Shown in pieces: positions 1 to 8,935 of a DNA stretch of 64,000 nt. A model generated the notes under the pieces. That model ran no database searches, was not told where the DNA came from, and saw only the letters and a list, made by a program, of their open reading frames with translations. Position numbers and translations under genes: made by a program. Positions within the stretch are counted from its first letter, which is position 1; each line of letters starts with the position of its first letter. The stretch comes from Tatumella morbirosei (GTDB taxonomy: Bacteria; Pseudomonadota; Gammaproteobacteria; Enterobacterales; Enterobacteriaceae), in the NCBI RefSeq assembly GCF_000757425.2, contig NZ_JPKR02000003.1:1550001-1614000 (forward strand). Reading direction: 5' to 3'.

Positions 1-74
1 TGCTGCCGTTCGACTTGCATGTGTTAGGCCTGCCGCCAGCGTTCAATCTGAGCCATGATCAAACTCTTCAATTT
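1..74 (-). rRNA. rrs: 16S ribosomal RNA, 5' end only
   Basis: Read on the minus strand, the sequence ending at position 74 begins AAATTGAAGAGTTTGATCAT and continues through the universal 5' part of bacterial 16S rRNA (helix 1 and the start of the first domain). Only the first 74 bases are in the window and the gene continues past its left edge. The mature 5' end is placed at 74 by match to the E. coli 16S start. Its position next to gmhB and metNIQ corresponds to the rrnH operon of E. coli. Identification is essentially certain; the operon letter is inferred from synteny. Confidence 0.97.
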
Positions 75-310
75 AAAGTTTGATTTGCTTAAACGAGTTA
101 AGCGATGCTCAAGTGTAAAACACTCATAATGAATTTCATTATGTGTTCACTCTTAATGACTTGATATTTTTTACGTCCGGAGACGTTTGATATCAATCCT
201 GCGAGTGTCCACACAGATTGTCTGATAAATTGTTAAAGAGCGTTGCAACTCAACCGCTTAGGTTGTCGCTGCGAGGTGGCGTATATTACGCTTTTCACCT
301 CAGGAGTCAA
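75..310 (-). promoter_or_regulatory. rRNA leader with boxA and P2 promoter
   Basis: This is the transcribed leader of the rRNA operon. The P2 promoter reads TTGACT (305-310), a 16-base spacer, then TAATAT (283-288). Downstream lies boxA, CGCTCTTTAACA on the minus strand at 231-242, followed by the conserved AATTTATCAGACAATCTGTG stretch. BoxA recruits the NusB/S10 antitermination complex that keeps polymerase from stopping early in rRNA operons. The part from about 75 to 180 should pair with the region after 16S to form the RNase III processing stem, as in E. coli; its partner is outside the window. Confidence 0.85.
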
Positions 311-402
311 CCACTATTTCGTGATTTTTTTCCTCCGGGCCGAATCACTTCAGTCCCTGTCACACCTTGGCGCATCGCGCTTTGCCGTGTCAGTGGGAGC
401 GC

Positions 403-480
403 ATTATAGGGAATGTTTTCAGGAGCGCAAGTCCAATTCGGTATTTTTTTTCTGACTGCTGAAAGTTCATACAAAACTAA
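403..480 (-). promoter_or_regulatory. rRNA P1 promoter with UP element
   Basis: On the minus strand a -35 box TTGCGC (425-430) is separated by 16 bases from a perfect -10 TATAAT (403-408). A GC-rich discriminator (GCGCTCCC) follows, the feature that makes rRNA P1 promoters sensitive to ppGpp/DksA and to the initiating nucleotide level. Upstream, an A/T-rich tract around 433-455 with a run of eight A on the template-proximal side looks like an UP element for the alpha subunit C-terminal domain. Fis sites usually lie further upstream, here inside the 3' end of gmhB; I could not confirm any. Confidence 0.8.
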
Positions 481-491
481 CCAGTCTGGGG

Positions 492-1058
492 CTATTTTGC
501 GGTGTTTTTAATCAATCCTGGCAGGTCTGCCAGGCTGTTTAGCACCACATCTGCTGCAGATTCACTATCCGCATTCAGAGGCTGACCACTGCGCACCAGT
601 ATTTTATGCCCGACGCCTGCAGCCTGGGCAGCCAGCATATCTTCCCTCTTATCGCCTACCATATAAGAAGCGGCCATATCGATATTCAGCTGTTTCTGCC
701 CTGACAGCAGCATACCGGGTTGTGGTTTACGACAATCACATTGTTGGGTGTATTCGGCAACCACACCTTCAGGATGATGTGGACAATAGTAGATACCATC
801 CAGATCAACCCCCCTGTCCGCAAGAGACCAGTCCATCCACTCCGTCAGTTGCATAAACTGATCTTCGGTATATTTTCCACGTGCGATGCCAGACTGATTG
901 GTCACAACCACCAGCGCATAGCCCATCTCTTTCAGTTCCTTCATTGCTTCAATAGCACCTTCAATAAACTGAAAGTCATCTATCTGATGAACAAAACCAT
1001 GATCTATATTAATTGTGCCATCACGGTCCAGGAAAATTGCCGGTATTTTGTTCGCCAC
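492..1058 (-). CDS. gmhB: D-glycero-beta-D-manno-heptose 1,7-bisphosphate 7-phosphatase
   Basis: GmhB removes the C7 phosphate from heptose 1,7-bisphosphate in the cytoplasm. This is a step in making ADP-heptose for the inner core of lipopolysaccharide. The 188-residue protein is a HAD-superfamily phosphatase. The nucleophile motif FLDRDGT is at residues 9-15, VVVTNQSG lies around 50-57, and a CxH/CxC zinc site (CPHHPE and CDCRKP) sits around residues 92-111, as in E. coli GmhB. It runs toward the rRNA operon, whose P1 UP element begins almost at its stop codon, so transcription from gmhB could enter the rrn promoter region. The start is the first ATG and gives the usual length. Confidence 0.95.
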   Translation of the reverse strand: MANKIPAIFLDRDGTINIDHGFVHQIDDFQFIEGAIEAMKELKEMGYALVVVTNQSGIARGKYTEDQFMQLTEWMDWSLADRGVDLDGIYYCPHHPEGVVAEYTQQCDCRKPQPGMLLSGQKQLNIDMAASYMVGDKREDMLAAQAAGVGHKILVRSGQPLNADSESAADVVLNSLADLPGLIKNTAK

Positions 1059-1576
1059 TCATTCACTCCTCTGTTTAACTCGCTGCATTATCGCATGATA
1101 GTTTGTGTAAGTGCATTAAAAGCCGGAGGGTCCGCTGCAACGTTCAGCTATCCTGAAGAGCAGTACCAGCTTTGGCCAGGCAATAACCCCTTAAAATGAG
1201 AGTGCTGTCTGTTTTCAAATTTCTTTCATTTATATGGCAAGGCCGCCCCGAGGGATGGGCATGAAGCTCTTACATCAATGTTTATTGATATTTATAGATA
1301 TATATCAATAAGATAATCAGAGATAAATTTCCCAAAGCAATCTTACTCCATACAATAACTGGCATAATGACCGCGAACAGAGAGCTGATTATTTACAGGT
1401 GAGCCTATATCGGTCGGAAAGACAACCACCAGACCAGTCTCTACCACTACTTATACCTGAGGGCAGGTCAGTGGCATTAAAAAAGCCTCCTTTACCTTGA
1501 GGAAAACCCGCCTGCCTTTTGACGCCGATCAGATAGCTATCAGATATGCTTAATGGCGATAAGACTTTCATTGATT
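1059..1576. other. long gmhB-metN intergenic region without a confident gene
   Basis: This gap is much longer than the E. coli equivalent (about 200 bases). The stretch 1260-1345 is very A/T-rich. On the minus strand a 60-codon reading frame covers 1389-1571, but its protein (many Ser/Gly, no domain I recognise) gives no support for a real gene. Inside it, a strong Shine-Dalgarno-like AAGGAGG on the minus strand precedes an ATG with only eight codons, so it could mark a very short peptide or be chance. No tRNA or insertion-sequence end was seen. Confidence 0.4.
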
Positions 1577-1577
1577 T

Positions 1578-1601
1578 AGACGTCTGGATGCCTTAACATC
1601 C
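1578..1601. promoter_or_regulatory. MetJ operator (tandem met boxes) for metNIQ
   Basis: Position 1578-1585 is AGACGTCT, a perfect match to the MetJ met-box consensus. It is followed directly by two weaker 8-base units, GGATGCCT (5 of 8) and TAACATCC (4 of 8). MetJ with S-adenosylmethionine binds tandem met boxes to repress methionine biosynthesis and uptake genes, and metNIQ is a known MetJ target in E. coli. A second AGACATTG at 1612-1619 lies in the promoter. The site ends about 75 bases before the metN start. Confidence 0.85.
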
Positions 1602-1606
1602 ACGCA

Positions 1607-1635
1607 TTGACAGACATTGTCTCTGTATTTATGTC
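1607..1635 (+). promoter_or_regulatory. probable metN promoter
   Basis: A perfect -35 hexamer TTGACA (1607-1612) is followed after 17 bases by TATGTC (1630-1635), a weak -10. It lies just downstream of the met boxes, so MetJ bound there would sit over or beside the polymerase site. The -10 assignment is tentative. Confidence 0.5.
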
Positions 1636-1676
1636 TGATACCCACGGAATAATCTTACAAAACAACGATTAATTAG

Positions 1677-2708
1677 ATGATTAAATTAGAAAACATCAGC
1701 AAGGTCTTCAGGCAAGGCACTCAGACGATCACGGCGTTGTCCGATGTCAGTCTGCATGTTCCTGCCGGCCAGATTTACGGTGTTATCGGCTCATCAGGTG
1801 CCGGTAAAAGCACCCTTATTCGCTGTGTCAATTTACTGGAACGTCCGACCTCCGGGCGGGTTCTGGTCGATGGCCAGGAGCTGACAGCATTTTCAGAAAA
1901 GCAACTGACCCTCGCACGCCGGCAGATTGGCATGATCTTTCAGCACTTTAACCTGCTGAATTCACGTACCGTATTTGGCAATGTGGCTCTGCCGCTGGAA
2001 CTGGAAAACCGTCCACGCGAAGAAATTAACCGTAAAGTTACCGAACTGCTGGACCTGGTCGGTCTGGCTGACAAACATCAGTCCCGTCCGTCTAACCTGT
2101 CCGGTGGGCAAAAGCAGCGGGTAGCTATTGCCCGTGCTCTGGCCAGTGATCCCAAGGTGCTGCTCTGCGATGAAGCCACCAGTGCGCTTGATCCGGCAAC
2201 AACCCGTTCAATCCTGGAACTGCTAAAAGATATTAACCGCCGTCTGGGTCTGACTATCCTGTTGATTACCCATGAAATGGATGTGGTTAAGCGGATCTGT
2301 GATCAGGTGGCCATCATCAGCCAGGGTAAACTGATTGAAAAAGATCAGGTCAGTGAAGTTTTCTCGCATCCTAAAACGCCGCTGGCACAGCAGTTTATTC
2401 AGTCAACCCTGCATCTTGATATTCCTGATGACTATCAGCAACGCCTGAGCAGCACAGCAACAGAAGGTAAAATTCCACTTCTGCGTCTGGAATTTACCGG
2501 CGAATCAGTTGATGCACCGTTACTTTCAGAAGTCGCCCGACGTTTCACTGTTGACTGCAATATTATCAGCGCTCAGATGGATTATGCCGGTGGGGTAAAA
2601 TTCGGGATTATGCTCACTGAAATTAGCGGTGAGCATGACAAAAGTCAGGCAGCTATCGAATGGCTTCGTGAACAACATGTAAAAGCAGAGGTATTAGGGT
2701 ATGTCTGA
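1677..2708 (+). CDS. metN: methionine ABC transporter, ATP-binding protein
   Basis: MetN is the ATPase of the MetNIQ importer for D- and L-methionine at the inner membrane. The 343-residue length equals E. coli MetN. Visible motifs are Walker [10 protein letters not shown] at residues 38-46, the ABC signature LSGGQKQ at 141-147 and Walker B VLLCDE at 161-166. The last roughly 80 residues form the NIL domain, which binds methionine and causes feedback (trans-)inhibition of transport. Its stop overlaps the metI start by 8 bases, showing a single operon metN-metI-metQ behind the MetJ operator. Confidence 0.98.
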   Translation: MIKLENISKVFRQGTQTITALSDVSLHVPAGQIYGVIGSSGAGKSTLIRCVNLLERPTSGRVLVDGQELTAFSEKQLTLARRQIGMIFQHFNLLNSRTVFGNVALPLELENRPREEINRKVTELLDLVGLADKHQSRPSNLSGGQKQRVAIARALASDPKVLLCDEATSALDPATTRSILELLKDINRRLGLTILLITHEMDVVKRICDQVAIISQGKLIEKDQVSEVFSHPKTPLAQQFIQSTLHLDIPDDYQQRLSSTATEGKIPLLRLEFTGESVDAPLLSEVARRFTVDCNIISAQMDYAGGVKFGIMLTEISGEHDKSQAAIEWLREQHVKAEVLGYV

Positions 2709-3354
2709 GGCCATGATTTGGTTACTGGCCGGTGGGGTCTGGGAAACACTGGTAATGACTTTTGTTTCGGGATTCTTTGGTTTTGTAATAGGACTGCCTG
2801 TCGGTGTTCTGCTGTATGTCACCCGCCCCGGCCAGATTATTGAAAACAAATCGCTTTACCGCACGATATCAGCGATTGTTAACATTTTTCGCTCCATACC
2901 TTTTATTATTTTACTGGTCTGGATGATCCCCTTTACCCGGGTGCTGGTTGGAACGTCTATTGGATTACAGGCAGCTATTGTTCCGTTAACTATCGGTGCA
3001 GCTCCCTTTATTGCACGCATGGTAGAGAATACCTTACTGGAACTTCCGGCCGGTCTCATTGAAGCTTCGCGAGCCATGGGGGCAACGCCGTTACAAATTA
3101 TCCGTAAAGTCCTGTTGCCGGAAGCATTACCGGGACTGATTAATTCTGCGACAATTACACTTATCACCCTGGTCGGTTACTCAGCCATGGGTGGAGCAGT
3201 AGGTGCCGGCGGTCTTGGACAAATCGGCATCCAGTACGGTTATATCGGATATAACGCCTTAGTGATGAATACGGTATTAGTATTGTTAGTTATTCTGGTG
3301 TATTTAATTCAGTTTGGCGGTGACCGCATTGTACGTGCTGTCACCCATAAATAA
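2701..3354 (+). CDS. metI: methionine ABC transporter, permease
   Basis: MetI is the membrane channel subunit of the methionine importer; two copies pair with two MetN. The 217-residue protein has about five hydrophobic transmembrane segments. The EAA-type coupling loop ([22 protein letters not shown]) lies around residues 120-141, where the permease contacts the ATPase. The ATG lies inside the metN stop region (8-base overlap), which suggests translational coupling. metQ follows after 32 bases. Confidence 0.97.
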   Translation: MSEAMIWLLAGGVWETLVMTFVSGFFGFVIGLPVGVLLYVTRPGQIIENKSLYRTISAIVNIFRSIPFIILLVWMIPFTRVLVGTSIGLQAAIVPLTIGAAPFIARMVENTLLELPAGLIEASRAMGATPLQIIRKVLLPEALPGLINSATITLITLVGYSAMGGAVGAGGLGQIGIQYGYIGYNALVMNTVLVLLVILVYLIQFGGDRIVRAVTHK

Positions 3355-3386
3355 GACATTTAAAAATTTTTTATTAAGGACGACTT

Positions 3387-4205
3387 ATGACCTCTACCTT
3401 TAAGAAAATGGCCGCACTGGGTGCGCTGATCGGTGTTATTGCACTGGCAGGCTGTGACCAGAAAAATAAAGAAGACCAGCATCATATCAAAGTCGGCGTT
3501 ATCGCCGGTTCAGAACAGCAGGTCGCTGAAGTTGCACAGAAAGTGGCGAAAGAGAAGTATGGTCTGGACGTAGAACTGGTAACCTTTAATGATTATGTGC
3601 TGCCAAACGAAGCCCTGAGCAAAGGTGATATCGATCTGAATGCTTTCCAGCATAAACCTTACCTGGATCAGCAAATTAAAGATCGTGGTTATAAACTGGT
3701 TCCGGTAGGAAATACCTTCGTTTACCCGATTGCCGGTTATTCAAAGAAAATTAAATCACTGAGCGAACTGCAGGACGGAGCTCAGATTGCTATCCCGAAT
3801 GACCCGACAAACCTGGGACGTTCACTGCTGCTGCTGCAAAAAGTGGGCCTGATTAAACTGAAAGATGGTGTTGGCCTGTTGCCTACCGCACTGGATATTA
3901 CCGACAATCCAAAGCACCTGAAAATTGTTGAACTCGAAGCACCACAGCTGCCACGTTCACTGGACGACGATAAAATCACTCTGGCCGTTATCAATACTAC
4001 TTACGCCAGCCAGATTGGGCTGACTCCGGAAAAAGACGGAATTTTTGTTGAAGATAAAGATTCGCCTTATGTGAACCTGATTGTTGCCCGCGAAGATAAT
4101 AAAGACGCGGAAAATGTGAAAGAATTCGTTAAGGCATATCAGTCTGACGAAGTTGCCGAAGCAGCAAGTAAAATCTTCAATGGCGGAGCTGTCAAGGGCT
4201 GGTAA
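3387..4205 (+). CDS. metQ: methionine-binding lipoprotein
   Basis: MetQ binds methionine in the periplasm and delivers it to MetNI. The 272-residue protein begins with a lipoprotein signal, with charged residues, a hydrophobic core and the lipobox LAGC at residues 20-23. Cys23 would become the lipidated N terminus after cleavage by signal peptidase II. The body is a NlpA-family periplasmic binding fold of the usual length (E. coli 271). It is the last gene of the metNIQ operon and is followed at once by a hairpin terminator. Confidence 0.97.
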   Translation: MTSTFKKMAALGALIGVIALAGCDQKNKEDQHHIKVGVIAGSEQQVAEVAQKVAKEKYGLDVELVTFNDYVLPNEALSKGDIDLNAFQHKPYLDQQIKDRGYKLVPVGNTFVYPIAGYSKKIKSLSELQDGAQIAIPNDPTNLGRSLLLLQKVGLIKLKDGVGLLPTALDITDNPKHLKIVELEAPQLPRSLDDDKITLAVINTTYASQIGLTPEKDGIFVEDKDSPYVNLIVAREDNKDAENVKEFVKAYQSDEVAEAASKIFNGGAVKGW

Positions 4206-4225
4206 GCCGGGAATAGCTCAGAAAC

Positions 4226-4253
4226 AAGGGTGGCAGTAATGCCGCCCTTTTTA
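4226..4253 (+). terminator. Rho-independent terminator after metQ
   Basis: AAGGGTGGCA and TGCCGCCCTT form a GC-rich stem with a small loop followed by a run of five T. It lies 20 bases past the metQ stop and ends the metNIQ transcript, separating it from rcsF. Confidence 0.85.
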
Positions 4254-4331
4254 TTTATCCGTTCCGACGACTTGTTATTTTTCCACTCTCTTGTTTCAAT
4301 AGCCGCAATTCTATTCTATGAGGGTATTTCC

Positions 4332-4736
4332 ATGCGTCTGTTCCCGCTTTGCGTGTTTGCGTTAATGCTGACAGGCTGTTCTGTTCAACATAAAGCACCA
4401 GCGCAACATCAGCCGCTAACCTCCGGCAAACATTATGAGCCCGAGCGCAGCCGACCGGTACGCCGGGCAGCTCCGGTACAGATTTATACCCAGCCTACCG
4501 ACCTGGTTAATAAGCCGTTCCGTGATTTAGGGGAAGTTTCAGGCGAAGATTGCCAGGCCGACTCTCAGGATTCACCGGCTAATATTAATACTGCCCGCAA
4601 GCGCATGCAGATTAAAGCCTCAGCGTTAAAGGCCAACGCTGTGTTATTGCACCAGTGTGCTGTCATTACTACAACTCCTGGCTGTTATCGTCAGGCGGTG
4701 TGCCAGGGCTCAGCATTGAAAGTTACTAACCAATGA
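4332..4736 (+). CDS. rcsF: Rcs stress-sensing outer-membrane lipoprotein
   Basis: RcsF senses damage to lipopolysaccharide and peptidoglycan and signals through IgaA to the Rcs phosphorelay. I start it at the ATG at 4332, not the upstream in-frame one. This gives 134 residues, the E. coli length, and begins with a proper lipoprotein signal with lipobox LTGC at residues 13-16. A Pro/Arg-rich linker follows, then the folded domain with four Cys (in EDCQAD, HQCAV, PGCYRQAVC) that form the two disulfides known in RcsF. Its stop overlaps the trmO start by 4 bases (ATGA). Confidence 0.95.
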   Translation: MRLFPLCVFALMLTGCSVQHKAPAQHQPLTSGKHYEPERSRPVRRAAPVQIYTQPTDLVNKPFRDLGEVSGEDCQADSQDSPANINTARKRMQIKASALKANAVLLHQCAVITTTPGCYRQAVCQGSALKVTNQ

Positions 4737-5440
4737 CCGGATTTACCTTTCAGCAAATCGGAGTGATCCACTCCCCATGGAAAGAAAAATTTGCTGTACC
4801 GCGTCAGCCGGGGCTGATTACTCAGGGTAGTGGTGAATTACACCTGCTACCTCCTTATAACCAGAGTGATGCAGTCCGGGGGTTGGAAAACTTCAGTCAT
4901 CTATGGGTTATGTTTATTTTTCACCAAACCATGACTCAGGGCTGGAACCCAACCGTTCGCCCTCCCCGCCTCGGCGGCAATCAGAGAATGGGCGTTTTTG
5001 CATCACGTTCCACTTTTCGGCCTAACCCGTTGGGAATGTCACTGGTAGCCCTTAACGGGATACGTATTGCTAAACAACAAGTCATTCTGGAACTGGGTAG
5101 TCTGGACCTGGTTGACGGTACACCCGTGGTAGATATAAAACCTTACCTCCCGTTTGCCGAAGCCATCCCTGCTGCCAGAGCAGGCTATGCACAACAGGCG
5201 CCAGAAGCCTGTATGCCGGTAATATTTACCGCAGAAGTTCAACAGCAGTTGCAGCATTTAGCCGGTCGCTACCCCCATTTGACACAATTTTTGTCTGAAG
5301 TGCTGGCCCAGGATCCGCGTCCTGCTTACCGAAAAAACATCGAAGATAATCATGAGTATGCCGCCAGATTGCTGGATTTTAATGTTCGCTGGAGGGTAAC
5401 TTCCGGGAGTAATGAGGTTTTTGCTATCGAACCTGGTTAA
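4733..5440 (+). CDS. trmO: tRNA (adenine37-N6)-methyltransferase
   Basis: TrmO methylates N6 of the t6A37 base in tRNA-Thr that reads ACY codons, improving decoding. The 235-residue protein is the E. coli size (formerly TsaA/YaeB). It has the N-terminal SAM-binding TsaA-like beta barrel, visible as IGVIHSPWKEKF near residues 8-19 and the conserved RSTFRPNPLGMSLV around 87-101. The C-terminal domain contains DPRPAYRK. It is translationally coupled to rcsF by an ATGA overlap, as in E. coli. Confidence 0.95.
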   Translation: MTGFTFQQIGVIHSPWKEKFAVPRQPGLITQGSGELHLLPPYNQSDAVRGLENFSHLWVMFIFHQTMTQGWNPTVRPPRLGGNQRMGVFASRSTFRPNPLGMSLVALNGIRIAKQQVILELGSLDLVDGTPVVDIKPYLPFAEAIPAARAGYAQQAPEACMPVIFTAEVQQQLQHLAGRYPHLTQFLSEVLAQDPRPAYRKNIEDNHEYAARLLDFNVRWRVTSGSNEVFAIEPG

Positions 5441-5534
5441 AACACGCTTTTTGACAGAGTCACTCACTGATACACTAGCCATCAGCCAAAAATAGTCTCT
5501 TATCCGATCTTCCGTTAACTGGAATATTAAATTA

Positions 5535-7250
5535 ATGCGTACTTCTCAATACTTGCTCTCCACTCTTAAGGAGACTCCGTCTGATGCTGAAGTGATCAGC
5601 CATCAGTTAATGCTGCGTGCCGGCATGATCCGCAAACTGGCATCCGGGCTATATACCTGGTTGCCAACAGGTATTCGTGTCCTCAGAAAAGTCGAGACTA
5701 TCGTACGAGAGGAAATGGATAACGCCGGTGCCATTGAAATCAGCATGCCAGTAGTGCAGCCTGCCGATCTGTGGCAGGAAAGTGGGCGCTGGGAACAATA
5801 TGGCCCGGAGCTGCTACGCATTAATGATCGTAACGAGCGACCTTTTGTACTTGGTCCGACCCATGAAGAAGTGATTACTGATTTAATCCGTAATGAACTG
5901 AGTTCATATAAACAGCTACCACTGAACCTGTATCAGATTCAGACCAAATTCCGTGATGAAGTACGCCCTCGTTTCGGAGTCATGCGTTCCCGTGAGTTTA
6001 TTATGAAAGATGCCTACTCTTTCCATACGTCACAGGAATCTTTACAGCAAACCTACGATGCGATGTATCGTGCGTACAGCCAATCTTTCAGCCGTATGGG
6101 ACTGGATTTCCGTGCTGTACAGGCGGATACAGGGTCAATTGGCGGTAATGCTTCACATGAATTTCAGGTATTGGCGAAAAATGGAGAAGACGATGTGATC
6201 TTCTCCAGTGAGTCAGATTATGCCGCGAATATCGAACTGGCAGAAGCTGTTGCCCCGGCAGGAGAGCGCCCGGAAGCAACCCAGACAATGACCCGCGTCG
6301 ATACCCCTAACGCGAAAACTATTGCACAACTGGTTGAGCAGTTTGATATCCCTGTTGAAAAAACGGTGAAAACTTTACTGGTTAAAGCTTCTGAAGAGAG
6401 CGGACATCGACTGGTCGCATTACTGGTTCGTGGCGACCACCAGCTTAACGAAGTCAAAGCCGAGAAACTCCCGGAAGTCGCAGTACCCCTGACATTCGCT
6501 ACCGAAGAAGAATTACGTAGTGAGCTGGGTGCCGGTGCCGGTTCACTGGGTCCCGTAGGTCTCTCTCTGCCGGTGATTGCTGACCGTACTGTCGCTAAAA
6601 TGAGCGACTTCAGTGCCGGTGCTAACATTGATGATCAACACTGGTTCGGTATTAACTGGGGTCGTGACCTGCCGGAAGCGAAAGTAGCCGATATACGTAA
6701 TGTGGTAGAAGGCGATATCAGCCCGGATGGAAAAGGTGTATTGCAGATTAAACGTGGTATCGAAGTTGGACATATCTTCCAACTTGGTACTAAATACTCT
6801 GAAGCGATGAAAGCTGCCGTTCAGGGAGAGGACGGACGTAACCAGGTACTGACGATGGGTTGTTATGGTATCGGCATTACCCGTATCGTAGCTGCAGCCA
6901 TTGAGCAGAATCATGATGATCGAGGGATTATCTGGCCTGACGCTCTGGCACCTTTCCAGGTCGCTATTCTGCCCATGAATATGCACAAATCATTCCGTGT
7001 CCAGCAACTGGCTGAAGAGTTATATCAGCAGTTAAGCGCTAAAGGCATTGACGTAATTCTTGATGATCGTAAAGAGCGTCCGGGCGTTATGTTTGCTGAT
7101 ATGGAACTGATTGGGGTTCCTCATACTATTGTTATCGGGGATCGGAACCTGGATAACGAAGAGATTGAGTATAAGAATCGTCGTGAATCTGAAAAGCAGA
7201 TGATTAAGACCAGCGAAATCGTTGCATATCTGACCGCTCAAATCGGTTAA
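5535..7250 (+). CDS. proS: proline--tRNA ligase
   Basis: ProS charges tRNA-Pro with proline in the cytoplasm. The 571-residue protein is of the bacterial type. Class II motif 1 lies near the N terminus, motif 2 contains [19 protein letters not shown] (around 136-154), and the inserted editing (INS) domain (about 225-405) hydrolyses Ala-tRNA-Pro. Motif 3 is seen in [17 protein letters not shown] (around 441-457), followed by the anticodon-binding domain. It sits alone between trmO and a strong terminator. Confidence 0.98.
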   Translation: MRTSQYLLSTLKETPSDAEVISHQLMLRAGMIRKLASGLYTWLPTGIRVLRKVETIVREEMDNAGAIEISMPVVQPADLWQESGRWEQYGPELLRINDRNERPFVLGPTHEEVITDLIRNELSSYKQLPLNLYQIQTKFRDEVRPRFGVMRSREFIMKDAYSFHTSQESLQQTYDAMYRAYSQSFSRMGLDFRAVQADTGSIGGNASHEFQVLAKNGEDDVIFSSESDYAANIELAEAVAPAGERPEATQTMTRVDTPNAKTIAQLVEQFDIPVEKTVKTLLVKASEESGHRLVALLVRGDHQLNEVKAEKLPEVAVPLTFATEEELRSELGAGAGSLGPVGLSLPVIADRTVAKMSDFSAGANIDDQHWFGINWGRDLPEAKVADIRNVVEGDISPDGKGVLQIKRGIEVGHIFQLGTKYSEAMKAAVQGEDGRNQVLTMGCYGIGITRIVAAAIEQNHDDRGIIWPDALAPFQVAILPMNMHKSFRVQQLAEELYQQLSAKGIDVILDDRKERPGVMFADMELIGVPHTIVIGDRNLDNEEIEYKNRRESEKQMIKTSEIVAYLTAQIG

Positions 7251-7284
7251 TCCTGCTAAGCTGGCCCGGTTTTCCGGGCTGATG

Positions 7285-7314
7285 AAAAAACACATCCTCG
7301 TGGATGTGTTTTTT
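7285..7314. terminator. bidirectional terminator between proS and arfB
   Basis: AAAAAACACATCC and GGATGTGTTTTTT form a 13-base perfect stem with a TCGT loop. It is T-tailed on both strands, so it can end both proS (plus) and arfB (minus). A second small hairpin (CCCGG/CCGGG) lies just before it at 7264-7278. Confidence 0.9.
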
Positions 7315-7333
7315 GTTTCAATTCTGCTGAAGG

Positions 7334-7753
7334 TTATCCCAAATCGCGGACTTTACCACGTAAACTTTTAGTGGCTGACTGACGGGATTTCGACTGCAGT
7401 CGCCTGACTTTAGATGCACGGGTCGGACGGGTCGCTTTACGAGGTGCCTCTTCGAAAGTGAGCTCACGGATAAGATCGACCAGCCGCTGTACCGCCTCAG
7501 ATTTGTTTTTATCCTGACTCCGGAAGGACTGCGACTTTATCACCACCACACCTTCCGCAGTGATTAGATGATGGTTAACACTGAGTAGCTTCTGCTGAAT
7601 CTCTTCGGAAAGTTTTGACGCCCGGATATCAAACCGCAAATGTACCGCAGTAGACGCTTTATTGACATGTTGCCCTCCTGCGCCCTGCGCACGAATCGCG
7701 CTGAAATGGATATCTTCCGGATCCAGGCTAATCCTGCGGGTAACCTCAATCAT
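7334..7753 (-). CDS. arfB: alternative ribosome-rescue factor, peptidyl-tRNA hydrolase
   Basis: ArfB (YaeJ) enters the empty A site of ribosomes stalled on broken mRNA and releases the peptide. The 139-residue protein carries the catalytic GGQ motif at residues 26-28, in the [14 protein letters not shown] context shared with class I release factors. It has a basic C-terminal tail ([16 protein letters not shown]) that fits into the mRNA channel. Its start overlaps the yaeQ stop by 4 bases. In E. coli nlpE and yaeF lie between arfB and proS; here they are absent. Confidence 0.95.
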   Translation of the reverse strand: MIEVTRRISLDPEDIHFSAIRAQGAGGQHVNKASTAVHLRFDIRASKLSEEIQQKLLSVNHHLITAEGVVVIKSQSFRSQDKNKSEAVQRLVDLIRELTFEEAPRKATRPTRASKVRRLQSKSRQSATKSLRGKVRDLG

Positions 7754-8295
7754 TTAGCCGCCTGCCAGTGGTGTAATTGCAGTTCTGTATGGCGTTCTCC
7801 ATCCGATAACCAGATGACACCCTCCTGAAGAGTAACCTGCAGATTCATGTTCCGGCTGGCAAACTCACTCAGTTTCCCCAGTTGCTGATCATCGATATAC
7901 CAGATACTGAGATTAGAGAGGATAGTTAACTTGCTCTGGTTTTGCTGCCACCAGACCTGAGCCGCGCGGTCACTGTAGGCGTACAGCACAACCTGCCCTG
8001 CGACCGCAGACGCTTTTTTCAGACGCCGCTCCTCAGGCAATCCCAGTTCAATCCACAACTTTACCGAACCATAATCATAATGCAGCCAGATTTCAGGTTC
8101 TTCTTCAGCGGACAAACCTTTAGTGAACTGTAAATTCTCATCCGCATTGAGTATCCATGCCAGCAAACGCAACATCATGCGTTCCTGAGTCTCAGAAGGA
8201 TGCCGGGCCAGTGTCAGTTGCACATCAGAAAAATATTGCCGGTCGAGATCGGCAATATTGACTGCCGCTTTATAGATGGTTGCTTTTAAGGCCAT
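7750..8295 (-). CDS. yaeQ: YaeQ family protein
   Basis: This 181-residue protein matches E. coli YaeQ in length and throughout its sequence. YaeQ has a PD-(D/E)xK nuclease-like fold in known structures. Multicopy yaeQ was reported to compensate for loss of the antiterminator RfaH, but its biochemical role is unsettled. It starts at ATG 8295, and its stop overlaps the arfB start by 4 bases. The divergent yaeP/rof unit lies upstream. Confidence 0.92.
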   Translation of the reverse strand: MALKATIYKAAVNIADLDRQYFSDVQLTLARHPSETQERMMLRLLAWILNADENLQFTKGLSAEEEPEIWLHYDYGSVKLWIELGLPEERRLKKASAVAGQVVLYAYSDRAAQVWWQQNQSKLTILSNLSIWYIDDQQLGKLSEFASRNMNLQVTLQEGVIWLSDGERHTELQLHHWQAAK

Positions 8296-8472
8296 GGCCC
8301 CTCCGATAACAGATTCCGGCTATTGTAACGGAAAGCAGGACAGGACCGATAACCCGAATATTTATTTCGTAAGACGTGGACTGAGATCCCTAGGATCTTG
8401 CGATCATCTCATCAACAGCATAGGCTGTTAGTGACAGAATTTTATCACCAGACCCAAAAAAAAGGAGGTTTT

Positions 8473-8634
8473 GTGGATAAACATTGTGAATCAGCACGCA
8501 CACGCTATGATGAAATCATCAGGCACCTCCTGATGAATACCTCCCTGCCTGCAGGGTATTCAGAGATCACAGGGCGCGGATATTGCGCATTTTTCAGGGA
8601 TTATGCGGGAGTTACCGCTAAGAATTCACGGTGA
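8473..8634 (+). CDS. degenerate or shortened yaeP-like small ORF
   Basis: A GTG at 8473 preceded by a strong AAAGGAGG opens a 53-codon frame just upstream of rof, the place of yaeP in E. coli. The first 15 residues (VDKHCESARTRYDEI) resemble the start of E. coli YaeP (66 residues) from memory. After that the similarity disappears and the frame is shorter. Neither other forward frame restores a convincing YaeP sequence. It may be a decayed yaeP kept as a short leader that couples translation to rof, whose ATG comes 6 bases after the stop. Confidence 0.5.
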   Translation: MDKHCESARTRYDEIIRHLLMNTSLPAGYSEITGRGYCAFFRDYAGVTAKNSR

Positions 8635-8640
8635 GCGACT

Positions 8641-8901
8641 ATGTCAATGAATGATACCTATCAACCGATCAATTGTGATGATTATGACTACCTTGAACTC
8701 GCCTGCCAGCATCATCTGGAACTGATGATTGAACTTAAAAATGGCGAAAAGCTTGAGGCTAAAGCCAGCGATTTGTTGCTGCGTAAAAAAGTTGAGTATC
8801 TGATTGTCGAACAGAGCGGGCAAGCGCGCGAACTTCGTCTGGACAGTATCAACAGCTTCAGCCACCCGGAAATTGGAACAGTGGTAATCAGCGAAAGCTA
8901 A
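8641..8901 (+). CDS. rof: Rho-binding antiterminator
   Basis: Rof (YaeO) binds the primary RNA-binding site of transcription terminator Rho and inhibits termination. The 86-residue protein matches E. coli Rof nearly throughout (MSMNDTYQPINCDDYDYLEL at the start; SFSHPEIGTVVIS at the end) and has the Sm-like small beta fold. The first ATG is chosen because it aligns with the E. coli start. It follows the short yaeP-like frame by 6 bases. Confidence 0.95.
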   Translation: MSMNDTYQPINCDDYDYLELACQHHLELMIELKNGEKLEAKASDLLLRKKVEYLIVEQSGQARELRLDSINSFSHPEIGTVVISES

Positions 8902-8910
8902 GCATCCTTT

Positions 8911-8935
8911 GGGCAGCCGTCAGCTGCCCTCTTCG
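8911..8935 (+). terminator. hairpin after rof
   Basis: GGGCAGC and GCTGCCC pair around a 5-base loop, followed by a T-rich tail (TCTTCGTTCC). It begins 9 bases after the rof stop and overlaps the 3' end of the convergent tilS gene. Confidence 0.55.

Noticed and set aside
720-1199. 159-codon plus-strand frame opposite gmhB
   Set aside because: It lies antisense to the conserved gmhB gene and shows no protein-like features; a shadow frame.
1389-1571. 60-codon minus-strand reading frame between gmhB and metN
   Set aside because: No recognisable domain, no ribosome binding site at its ATG, and composition typical of a chance frame. Kept only as a note in the intergenic entry.
8384-8398. Small palindrome AGATCC-CTA-GGATCT upstream of the yaeP-like ORF
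   Set aside because: Six-base stem with no tail or known operator match; likely chance.
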